Below, piece by piece: positions 48,605 through 56,449 of a DNA stretch of 64,000 bases (position 1 is its first letter; every line of letters begins with the position of its first letter). Both the position numbers and the translations under genes were made by a program. Origin of the DNA: an uncultured Jannaschia sp. Lineage in GTDB: Bacteria > Pseudomonadota > Alphaproteobacteria > Rhodobacterales > Rhodobacteraceae. Under the pieces are notes generated by a model. The model was not told the origin of the DNA and searched no databases. It saw nothing but the letters and a program-made list of their open reading frames with translations. The stretch is from contig NZ_CANLTQ010000004.1 in assembly GCF_947494025.1 (NCBI RefSeq), forward strand, positions 1 to 64,000, written 5' to 3'.

Positions 48605-49240
48605 ATGACGATCAGGCTGCATTGCTTCGGCGAAAGCGGGAACAGCTACAAGGCGGCCCTCGCCCTGGAGCTGTCCGGTCTCGACTGGGAGCCGGTCTTC
48701 GTCGACTTCTTCAACGGGGCGGCGCGGCAGGAGGCCTTTCGCGGCGCGAACGTGATGGGCGAGGCACCGCTCCTCGTTGACGGCGCGTTCCGGTTGAGCC
48801 AGTCGGGCGCGATCCAGCAATGGATCACGGACCGGACGGGACGCTTCGGCGGCACGGACGCGGAGCGCTACGAGGTTCTCCGCTGGGTGCTGTGGGACAA
48901 CCACAAGCTTTCGAGCGTCGCCGGGGTCACACGGTTCTTGATGAACTTCCTGCCCGAGGCGAAGCGCCCGGCCGAGGTGATCGCGTTCCAGCAGGGTCGC
49001 CTCCGTGGCGCGTTCGACGTTCTGAACGCGCATCTGACGGATCGCGACTGGATCGTCGGCCGTAACGTCACGAATGCGGATCTGAGCTGCTGCGGTTATC
49101 TCTACTACCCGGAACCCTTCGGCTTCGACCGGACGGAGTGGCCCGCCATCGACGCCTGGCTCGACCGGATCGCCGCCCTGCCCGGTTGGAAGCCCCCCTA
49201 CGACCTGATGCCCGGTCGCCCCTCCGACCGTGGCCTATGA
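48605..49240 (+). CDS. Glutathione S-transferase family protein
   Basis: 211 residues. N-terminal thioredoxin-like domain with IRLHCFGESGNSYKAALALE and GEAPLLVDGAFRLSQSGAI (the conserved Pro and Ser that bind glutathione), then a helical C-terminal domain with DWIVGRNVTNADLSCCGYLY. A perfect AAAGGAGG precedes the ATG at 48605. Found in this spot beside thiolase in related genomes; likely detoxifies reactive acyl products (inference). Confidence 0.88.
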   Translation: MTIRLHCFGESGNSYKAALALELSGLDWEPVFVDFFNGAARQEAFRGANVMGEAPLLVDGAFRLSQSGAIQQWITDRTGRFGGTDAERYEVLRWVLWDNHKLSSVAGVTRFLMNFLPEAKRPAEVIAFQQGRLRGAFDVLNAHLTDRDWIVGRNVTNADLSCCGYLYYPEPFGFDRTEWPAIDAWLDRIAALPGWKPPYDLMPGRPSDRGL

Positions 49241-49250
49241 GGAAGCTCGC

Positions 49251-50462
49251 ATGACAGACGCCTTTATCTACGACGCCGTCCGCACGCCCCGCGGCAAGGG
49301 CCGCCCCGACGGCAGCCTTCATGAGGTCACGGCCGTCCGCCTGTCGGCGACGGTTCTCGACGCCCTCAAGACGCGCGCGGGCTTCGAGGGGCATGCCGTG
49401 GAGGACGTGATCTGGGGCAACGCCACGCAGGTCATGGAACAGGGCGGATGCCTCGCGCGGACCGCGGTTCTTGCCTCCGACCTCGACGAGCGCATCCCGG
49501 GGCTCAGCATCAACCGCTTCTGCGCCTCCGGCATGGAAGCGGTGAACCTCGCGGCGAACCAGATCCGCGCGGGTGCCGGCGACGGCTACATCGCCGGCGG
49601 CGTCGAGTGCATGAGCCGCGTGCCGATGGGCAGCGACGGCGCCGCCATCGCCGTCGATCCGAGCGTGGCGATGGAGACCTATTTCGTCCCCCAGGGCATC
49701 AGCGCCGACATCATCGCCACCGAATACGGGATCAGCCGCGACGACGCGGACACCTATGCGGTCGAGAGCCAGCGCCGGGCCGCCATGGCCTGGGAGGAGG
49801 GCCGGTTCGATCGCTCCATGCTGACCGTGCGCGACGTGAACGGGCTGCCGATCCTCGCGCGCGACGAGTACATGCGGCCGGGCACCGACATGCAGTCGCT
49901 CGGCGCGCTCAACCCCGCCTTCCAGGCGATGGGCGAGACCATGCCCGGCTTCGACAAGATCGCGCTCCTGAAATACCCGCATCTCGAACGGATCAACCAC
50001 ATTCACCACGCCGGCAATTCCTCGGGCATCGTCGATGGCGCCGCGGGCGTCCTCGTCGGCTCGAAGGCGTTCGGCGAAAGATGGGGGCTCATCCCCCGGG
50101 CCCGTATTCGCGCCACCGCCAAGATCGGCTCCGATCCGACGATCATGCTGACGGGACCGGTTCCCGCGACCGAGAAGATCCTCGCCGACAGCGGCATGAA
50201 GATCGGCGACATCGACCTCTTCGAGGTGAACGAGGCGTTCTCCTCCGTGGTGCTGCGATACATGCAGGCCTTCGGCGTCGATCACGACCGCCTCAACGTC
50301 AATGGCGGGGCCATCGCGATGGGCCATCCGCTCGGCGCCTCGGGCGCGGTCATCATCGGCACGCTTCTCGACGAGCTGGAGCGGTCCGATAAGGAGTTGG
50401 GGCTCGCCACCCTCTGCGTGGCGAGCGGCATGGGCGCGGCCACCATTCTCGAACGCGTTTGA
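49251..50462 (+). CDS. Acetyl-CoA C-acyltransferase (thiolase)
   Basis: 403 residues. Nucleophile Cys91 in SINRFCASGMEAVNLAANQI, general base His359 in NGGAIAMGHPLGASGAV and second Cys389 in LCVASGMGAATILERV. Last step of beta-oxidation, releasing acetyl-CoA. ATG at 49251 (GAGGAAG upstream); the frame extends 7 codons further without a site. Its stop shares one base with the next ATG. Confidence 0.95.
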   Translation: MTDAFIYDAVRTPRGKGRPDGSLHEVTAVRLSATVLDALKTRAGFEGHAVEDVIWGNATQVMEQGGCLARTAVLASDLDERIPGLSINRFCASGMEAVNLAANQIRAGAGDGYIAGGVECMSRVPMGSDGAAIAVDPSVAMETYFVPQGISADIIATEYGISRDDADTYAVESQRRAAMAWEEGRFDRSMLTVRDVNGLPILARDEYMRPGTDMQSLGALNPAFQAMGETMPGFDKIALLKYPHLERINHIHHAGNSSGIVDGAAGVLVGSKAFGERWGLIPRARIRATAKIGSDPTIMLTGPVPATEKILADSGMKIGDIDLFEVNEAFSSVVLRYMQAFGVDHDRLNVNGGAIAMGHPLGASGAVIIGTLLDELERSDKELGLATLCVASGMGAATILERV

Positions 50463-50956
50463 TGCCGGAGGCGGCCGAGATCTATCAGCGGCTTGCCGAT
50501 GCCACGTCCCGGGCCGCATGGGACCGGGACTTCGACGCGCTCGGGCAGCTCACGGATTACCCCTACACCTTCACCAGCGACCGTGGCACCCGCGTCACCC
50601 ATACCTTCGAGGAGTTCCGGGCCGACGTGGAGGCGTTCCGCCAGAGCCTCGCGACGCTCGGCGCGACGGCCTACCATCGCGTGTGCCTGAAGGCGGAATA
50701 CGTCGAGGGCAGCCCAGACCGGATCGATGGAACGCATCGCAGCTACGTGCTGCGCGGCGGAAGCTACCTGGTCGACCCCTACGAGTGCGCGATGGAACTG
50801 GTCCGCCGGAACGGCCTGTGGCTCACGCGGCGCATCTCGCTCATCACCTTCGACGAGCGGGTCCAGGACTTCATGCCCCAGCGCTATTTCGGACGCTTCG
50901 ACGCGCTCGAAGCGGGCAAGCCGGCGCAAGGCCACGGCAAAGGAGACGAAAGATGA
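50462..50956 (+). CDS. NTF2/SnoaL-like protein between thiolase and FadJ-type genes
   Basis: 164 residues. Helical start (AEIYQRLADATSRAAWDRDF), then FTSDRGTRVTHTFEEFRADV and the beta-rich YECAMELVRRNGLWLTRRIS pattern of a cone-shaped NTF2-like fold. No catalytic residues can be assigned. Overlaps the thiolase stop by one base and the next ATG by four (50953-50956), so it is translated as part of the fad unit. Such a gene is common at this place in roseobacters, but its role is not known to me. Confidence 0.6.
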   Translation: MPEAAEIYQRLADATSRAAWDRDFDALGQLTDYPYTFTSDRGTRVTHTFEEFRADVEAFRQSLATLGATAYHRVCLKAEYVEGSPDRIDGTHRSYVLRGGSYLVDPYECAMELVRRNGLWLTRRISLITFDERVQDFMPQRYFGRFDALEAGKPAQGHGKGDER

Positions 50957-53142
50957 CGGATTTCACCTGGTCCAGGGACGACGACGGCATCGCCACGATC
51001 GTCTGGGACGTCGCGGACAAGTCGATGAACGTGCTGAGCCTGGAGGGCTGGGACGCGCTCGAGAGCTGCTTCGACGCGGCGCTGGCCGATGCGGAGGTGC
51101 GCGGCATCGTGATCACGTCGGCCAAGGACAGCTTCGCCGGCGGCATGGATCTCAACGTCATCGCGCGCATGAAGGCCGAAGCGGGCGACGCGCCGGCGCA
51201 GGGCCTGATGGACGGTCTGATGCGCTGCCACGGTATCCTGCGCAAGATCGAGCGCGCAGGGATGGACCCGAAGACGCTGAAGGGCGGCAAGCCGGTGGCC
51301 TGCGTCCTTCCGGGCACCGCCCTCGGCATCGGATTCGAAATCCCCCTCGCCTGCCACCGCGTCTTCGCCGCCGACAATCCGAAGGCGAAGATCGGCCTGC
51401 CCGAGATCATGGTCGGCATCTTCCCCGGCATGGGCGGCACGACGCGGCTCGTGCGCAAGCTCGGCGCGATGGGCGCCTCGCCCTTTCTGCTCGAGGGCAA
51501 GCTCAGCGACCCGAAGAAGGCGCGCGCGGCGGGCCTTGTCGACGGAGTGTCGGACGACCCGATGGGCGATGCGCGCGCCTGGATCCTTTCCGCGAAGGAT
51601 GCCGACCTCGTGAAGCCCTGGGACCAGAAGGGCTACAAGATGCCCGGCGGCACGCCCTATCACCCGGCGGGCTTCATGACCTTCGTCGGTGCCTCCGCGA
51701 TGGTGAACGGCCGCACGCAAGGTGCCTTCCCGGCCGCGAAGGCGCTGCTGTCGGCGGTCTACGAGGGTGCGATGGTGCCCTTCGACACGGCGCTCAGGAT
51801 CGAGGCACGGTGGTTCGCCCACGTCCTGATGAATCCCTCCTCGGAGGCGATGATCCGGTCGCTCTTCATCAACAAGGAGGCGCTGGAGAAAGGCGCGAAC
51901 CGACCGGAGGCGCCCGACCAGCGGGTCGCGAAGCTCGGCGTTCTCGGCGCGGGCATGATGGGCGCGGGCATCGCCTATGTCGCGGCGAATGCCGGGATCG
52001 AGGTCGTCCTGATCGACCGGGAGCAGGCCGCCGCCGACAGCGGCAGGGCCTACTCCGAAGGGCTGCTCGACAAGGGCATCTCCCGCAAGAAGGTGTCGGA
52101 GGAGAAGAAGGCGGAGGTGCTGGCCCGCATCCATGCCACCACCGGCCTCGACGCGCTCGCCGGCTGCGACCTCGTGATCGAGGCGGTGTTCGAGGACGCG
52201 GACGTCAAGGCGGAGATGACCCGCGCGGTAGAGGCCGTGGTCGGCCCGGACTGCATCGTTGCCACCAACACCTCCACCCTGCCGATCACCGAGCTCGCCC
52301 GCGCGAGCGCCCGGCCCGGGCAGTTCATCGGCATCCATTTCTTCTCGCCCGTCGACAAGATGATGCTGGTCGAGATCATCAAGGGCACGGAGACCGGCGA
52401 CCGCGCCGTCGCCAAGGCGCTCGATTTCGTCCGCCAGATCCGCAAGACGCCGATCGTGGTGAACGACGCGCGCTTCTTCTACGCCAATCGCTGCATCATC
52501 CCCTATATCAACGAGGGCATCCGCATGGTCGCGGAGGGCGTCGCGCCGGCGCTGATCGAGAACGCGGCCAAGCAGCTGGGCTTCCCGCTCGGGCCGCTGC
52601 AACTCGTCGACGAGACCTCGATCGACCTCGGCGTGAAGATCGCGAAGGCGACGCGCGCGGCGATGGGTGACGCCTATCCCGACGGCGCGGTGGACGAGGT
52701 GCTTTTCGCCATGGCCGATGCCGGGCGCCTGGGCCGCAAGGCGAAGGCGGGCTTCTACAGCTACGACGAGGCGGGCAAGCGGCAGGGCTTCTGGTCGAAG
52801 CTCGACGCGCGCTACCCGGTCGCGGAGGCGCAGCCGGACCTGCACGAGGTGCAGAACCGGCTGATGCTGGTGCAGGTGCTCGAGGCGGTCCGCGCGCTGG
52901 AGGACGGCGTGCTCGAGGACATCCGCGAGGGTGACGTGGGCGCGATCCTCGGCTGGGGCTTCGCGCCCTGGTCCGGCGGACCGTTTTCCTGGCTCGACAT
53001 CGTCGGCGCGGAATGGGCGGTCGCGACCTGCGACGCGCTTGCCGAGCGGCATGGCCCCCGTTTCACAACGCCGGACCGGCTGCGCCGCATGGCGGCGGAG
53101 GGCGCGCGCTTCTACGCCGCCACGGGCCCGAAGGCCGCCTGA
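50953..53142 (+). CDS. Multifunctional fatty-acid oxidation protein (enoyl-CoA hydratase / 3-hydroxyacyl-CoA dehydrogenase)
   Basis: 729 residues, FadJ/FadB type alpha subunit. The crotonase domain (1-190) has FAGGMDLNVIARM and KIGLPEIMVGIFPGMGGTTR (Glu catalytic). The NAD domain has the Rossmann motif LGVLGAGMMGAGIAYVAANA (near 325) and GQFIGIHFFSPVDKMMLVEI; the C-terminal 3HCDH repeats finish the protein. Works with the thiolase and the dehydrogenase as a full beta-oxidation set. ATG at 50953 overlaps the upstream stop. Confidence 0.95.
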   Translation: MTDFTWSRDDDGIATIVWDVADKSMNVLSLEGWDALESCFDAALADAEVRGIVITSAKDSFAGGMDLNVIARMKAEAGDAPAQGLMDGLMRCHGILRKIERAGMDPKTLKGGKPVACVLPGTALGIGFEIPLACHRVFAADNPKAKIGLPEIMVGIFPGMGGTTRLVRKLGAMGASPFLLEGKLSDPKKARAAGLVDGVSDDPMGDARAWILSAKDADLVKPWDQKGYKMPGGTPYHPAGFMTFVGASAMVNGRTQGAFPAAKALLSAVYEGAMVPFDTALRIEARWFAHVLMNPSSEAMIRSLFINKEALEKGANRPEAPDQRVAKLGVLGAGMMGAGIAYVAANAGIEVVLIDREQAAADSGRAYSEGLLDKGISRKKVSEEKKAEVLARIHATTGLDALAGCDLVIEAVFEDADVKAEMTRAVEAVVGPDCIVATNTSTLPITELARASARPGQFIGIHFFSPVDKMMLVEIIKGTETGDRAVAKALDFVRQIRKTPIVVNDARFFYANRCIIPYINEGIRMVAEGVAPALIENAAKQLGFPLGPLQLVDETSIDLGVKIAKATRAAMGDAYPDGAVDEVLFAMADAGRLGRKAKAGFYSYDEAGKRQGFWSKLDARYPVAEAQPDLHEVQNRLMLVQVLEAVRALEDGVLEDIREGDVGAILGWGFAPWSGGPFSWLDIVGAEWAVATCDALAERHGPRFTTPDRLRRMAAEGARFYAATGPKAA

Positions 53143-53146
53143 GCGA

Positions 53147-53725
53147 TCAGCGGAGGGTCCGCAGCCGCGGCTCCCCCTCCGCGTTCATTGCCATGTATGC
53201 GGCGCGGGCCGCGTCACGCTCGACGATTGCGGCGTCGCCGGCCTGTATCTCGCAGGCGACGCCCTCCGCCACCACCACCACCGGGCGACCGAAATCCAGA
53301 ATCGTGTAGTGCAAATCGGCGATCGGCCGCTCCACGATCAGGCCGCGCAATCCCACGAGGTCGCGGATGCTCACGGAGATCTCGGGCATGCCAGCGACGC
53401 GCTCCACCGTCGGCCCGTCGAGCACCACGCGCTGCGCCGGAGACAGGCGAAGCGGCCCCGGATTGCCGAGCGACCCCACGGGAACGCGGACGGGCCAGTC
53501 GTCCCGCCGGTAGATCAGGTCGAGGCGTCGCATGATCGTCCGCTCGATCCGCGCGATCTCCAGCGGTCCCGCCGTCGTGCGCACGCGGTCGCCGACCTCC
53601 AGCATCTCCACGTTGCGCATGTCGTCGGCGGTGGCGACGCGCGTGCCGATCAGAAAGGCGCAGGGCGCGTGATCGTCGCGACCGGCGGCGGACATGCTTC
53701 GCTTGGAGGGGACAGGCTTGGCCAT
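53147..53725 (-). CDS. Hint-domain protein
   Basis: 192 residues from the ATG at 53725. A single Hint (intein/hedgehog-like) module: CAFLIGTRVATADDMRNVEM starts with the catalytic Cys followed by the block A pattern, then VGDRVRTTAGPLEIARIERT and LSPAQRVVLDGP (the TxxH-like block is QRVVLDG). It lacks a clear C-terminal His-Asn, so protein splicing is doubtful. Small Hint proteins are frequent in Rhodobacterales and are often exported. Same strand as the sulfotransferase gene 87 bases upstream. Confidence 0.72.
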   Translation of the reverse strand: MAKPVPSKRSMSAAGRDDHAPCAFLIGTRVATADDMRNVEMLEVGDRVRTTAGPLEIARIERTIMRRLDLIYRRDDWPVRVPVGSLGNPGPLRLSPAQRVVLDGPTVERVAGMPEISVSIRDLVGLRGLIVERPIADLHYTILDFGRPVVVVAEGVACEIQAGDAAIVERDAARAAYMAMNAEGEPRLRTLR

Positions 53726-53812
53726 ACGCTGCTCTCGCACGGACGCGGGCGGAACGGCAAGAGCCGCCCCGCGCGCCAGGCGGCCTGCCCGAGGCCGGGA
53801 TCCGGCAAAATG

Positions 53813-54454
53813 TCAGCCTTCCCCGAACCGGTAGCCGAAGCGGGCGATATCCTCCGCGCAGATGTCGGCAACTTGCGCGCGCGTCTCCGCGCCGTAGGCC
53901 GCACGCCAATCCGCAGGCCGGTCGGATCGATTGACGTGCGGCAGGTCGAGGCGGAAGCCGAGCAGCGCCTCGAACGGCACGAGGTCGGTCGGCAGATGCT
54001 CGATCCGGATAAAGATCGGCGCCGTCCCACCCGCCACGTAGCGGGTATAGGGAGTGCGGCGGACGGCCTCCGCCACGGTCGGGTGCGCGACGAAGCCGGC
54101 GAAGTCCGTGTCGCGCGCCACCGCGACCGCCGGATGGTCGAAATCCTGCCCCCGCGACCAATGGTAGTAGCTCACCATCCGTGCCCAGGGATTGCGGACC
54201 AGCATGACCGGACGCAATGCGTCCATCACCGCGTCGGGGAGGAGGCCCCGGGCATCGGCGAGGGTCGAATGCTTCCACACCCGCCCCGCGGCGCGCGCGC
54301 CCTTCACGCGCCCGCGGCGGCGAACGGCCTTCGGCGTGTCGCCGATCAGGATGTCGTCCGCCATCGCCCGTGCTTCCAGCGCCAGTGCCATCGAGGTCCC
54401 GCCGGTCTTCGGTGCATGGACGAAGGCGTATCCGCGTCCGGGCGACAGGATCAC
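53813..54454 (-). CDS. Sulfotransferase-family protein
   Basis: 213 residues; GTG start (54452-54454) overlaps the EamA stop (GTGA). The PAPS-binding 5' motif FVHAPKTGGTSMALALE and the 3' motif PVMLVRNPWARMVSYYHWS are present, as in glycan sulfotransferases. Would move sulfate from PAPS to a surface sugar. Coupling to the EamA transporter is unusual. No PAPS synthesis genes are near. Confidence 0.8.
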   Translation of the reverse strand: MILSPGRGYAFVHAPKTGGTSMALALEARAMADDILIGDTPKAVRRRGRVKGARAAGRVWKHSTLADARGLLPDAVMDALRPVMLVRNPWARMVSYYHWSRGQDFDHPAVAVARDTDFAGFVAHPTVAEAVRRTPYTRYVAGGTAPIFIRIEHLPTDLVPFEALLGFRLDLPHVNRSDRPADWRAAYGAETRAQVADICAEDIARFGYRFGEG

Positions 54455-55347
54455 GCGACCCGCGCCCGCCGGCCCCGAACCACGATCAGCGAACCCGCCG
54501 TGGCGATCAGCCCGAGGCCGAGGATCGAGACGGGCGAAAGCGCCTCGCCCCAGAGCAGCAGGCCGAACAGCGCAGAAAAGCCGAGTACCGAATATTCGAA
54601 GACCGACACGAGCGATGCCTCGGCCAGCTGGTAGCCGCGCGTGACGCAGACGACGGCGAACAGGCTCCCTCCCGCCTGCAGGACGCACCACGCGAGCACG
54701 TTCGCGTCCGGCCAGACCCAACCCCGCGCGAGGAACCCGTCGCCCGGCCCGAGCGCCGCGATCGCAGCCAGTCCCAGAAGCCCCCAGAGCCCCTGCGCGG
54801 TGAACGAGCCCAGCGCGACGACCAGCGCCGATTCAGCGCCGAGCCATTCGCGCGTCGCGATCGCGCCCATCGCGTAGAACGCGCCGCCGAGCACCGGCAC
54901 GAAGACCAGCGGCTCGATCCTCGCCGGATCGGGCGAGAGCACCATCACCACGCCCGCGAAGCCGAGAGCCACCGCCGCGATGCGGACGGGGCCGACCCGC
55001 AGGCCGAACATCGCGACCGAAAGGATCAGCACCCAGATCGGCGCGGTGAAGAGCCCGGCCGCCGCCTGCGCCACCGGCAGAAAGCCCAGCGCGCCGAAAT
55101 AGATCATCAGCGCCGTCGCCATGATCCCCGACCGCAGGAGGAGGCCGCGCCAGTTCGACACGCGCAGCCGCCGGCCCGAAAGCGCCAGCCATCCACCGAC
55201 GAGGATCCAGATCATCGCCGTGCGGACGACGTGGAAGGTCCACAAGCTCGACGTTTCCGCGATGATCCGGATGAACTGGTCGATGAAGCCGATGGTGAGC
55301 GTCGAGGTCAGGATGAAGCCGGCCGCGGCGACGGGTCTGTTTTCCAT
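54451..55347 (-). CDS. EamA/DMT family transporter, second gene
   Basis: 298 residues and ten hydrophobic segments in two EamA repeats (ATALMIYFGALGFLPVAQAA, SLVSVFEYSVLGFSALFGLL). ATG at 55347 gives the shortest sensible N-terminus (MENRPVAAAGFILTSTL). Its stop overlaps the sulfotransferase start by 4 bases. Substrate unknown. Confidence 0.85.
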   Translation of the reverse strand: MENRPVAAAGFILTSTLTIGFIDQFIRIIAETSSLWTFHVVRTAMIWILVGGWLALSGRRLRVSNWRGLLLRSGIMATALMIYFGALGFLPVAQAAAGLFTAPIWVLILSVAMFGLRVGPVRIAAVALGFAGVVMVLSPDPARIEPLVFVPVLGGAFYAMGAIATREWLGAESALVVALGSFTAQGLWGLLGLAAIAALGPGDGFLARGWVWPDANVLAWCVLQAGGSLFAVVCVTRGYQLAEASLVSVFEYSVLGFSALFGLLLWGEALSPVSILGLGLIATAGSLIVVRGRRARVA

Positions 55348-55460
55348 GTGCGCCCTTGTCCTGCTCCGCCGCGTCGGCGCAGTATTGCGACCCGGACGAG
55401 GAGGAGCAACGGCCCGATGCGCCGCATTGACGACAGACAGCGACGCGCCGCGAGGTCCGG

Positions 55461-56447
55461 TTGACCGCACTCCACGGCATCGAACGTCTCGAGACGACGG
55501 GGCTCTGGCGCCCCGATGCGGGGGCCGACCGGCGGGAGGTCTACGTCACGCTGGGCGAGGCGGAACTGGTCCTGCAGGATTTCGGCGGCACCGCGCTGAG
55601 TCACTGGTCCCTGCCCGCGCTCGTCCGCCGCAATCCCCGCGAGGCGCCCGCCCTCTACGCGCCCCACGAAGAGGCCGGCGAGGATCTGGAGATCGCCGAG
55701 CCCGAAATGATCGCCGCGCTCGACCGTGTCGTCTCCGCCGTCGAGATGGGGCGCCGCCGGCCCGGCGCGCTCCGCCGGGCGCTCGTCGGACTGGCGGTCG
55801 GCGTCGCGCTCGGCGCGCTGGCGATCTGGCTGCCGGGCGCGCTCCGGCGGCATGCGGCGAACATCATTCCGCCGGCGCAGGCGCGGGACATCGGCGACCG
55901 GATGCTCGACGTGCTTGCCCGACGCGCGGGCCCGGCCTGCAGCTCGATCCCCGGAAACGAGGCGCTCGCGAGGCTTCGCCAGCGTCTGGCGCCGACGCGG
56001 CCGCTCCGGCTCGCCGTGCTGCGCGATCTCGAAGTGCCCGCGCTGGCGTTGCCCGGCGATCTGATCGTCCTGTCGAACCGCATCCTCGAAGCCCGCGACG
56101 ATCCGGACGTCGCGGCGGGACATCTCCTGGCCGCGATCCTGACGACGCGGACCCAGGCGCCCCTGAACGGCGTCCTGCAGGATCTCGGCCTCGGCGATCT
56201 GCTCCGTCTGCTGGCCTCGGGGCGCGTTCCCGACCGGGCCATCGCCGGCCATGTCTCCGAACGTGCCGCCAGGCCGCCCGCCTTGCCGCCGGAAGAGCGG
56301 CTCCGCGCCGGCTTCGACGCGGCCCAGCTCGCCTGGACGCCCTGGGCCGGAGCGACGGGGCGGGCGACGACCGGCGCGGCCCCCTCCGACATGCCGCCTT
56401 CGCTCGAGGACACCGTCTGGCTCGCCCTGCGCGACATCTGCCGCTGA
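55461..56447 (+). CDS. Membrane protein with M48-like domain lacking HExxH
   Basis: 328 residues; TTG start at 55461 (GAGG upstream). One membrane helix (about 105-125, ALVGLAVGVALGALAIWLPG) is followed by a segment much like M48 metalloproteases: LRDLEVPALALPGDLIVLSN (family: NAFALPGG..VTRGLL), then ARDDPDVAAGHLLAAILTTR where HExxH should be, reading HLLAAI. So it looks like a catalytically dead protease relative. Function unknown; conserved next to glycosyltransferases in my reading only. Confidence 0.6.
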   Translation: MTALHGIERLETTGLWRPDAGADRREVYVTLGEAELVLQDFGGTALSHWSLPALVRRNPREAPALYAPHEEAGEDLEIAEPEMIAALDRVVSAVEMGRRRPGALRRALVGLAVGVALGALAIWLPGALRRHAANIIPPAQARDIGDRMLDVLARRAGPACSSIPGNEALARLRQRLAPTRPLRLAVLRDLEVPALALPGDLIVLSNRILEARDDPDVAAGHLLAAILTTRTQAPLNGVLQDLGLGDLLRLLASGRVPDRAIAGHVSERAARPPALPPEERLRAGFDAAQLAWTPWAGATGRATTGAAPSDMPPSLEDTVWLALRDICR

Positions 56448-56449
56448 GA

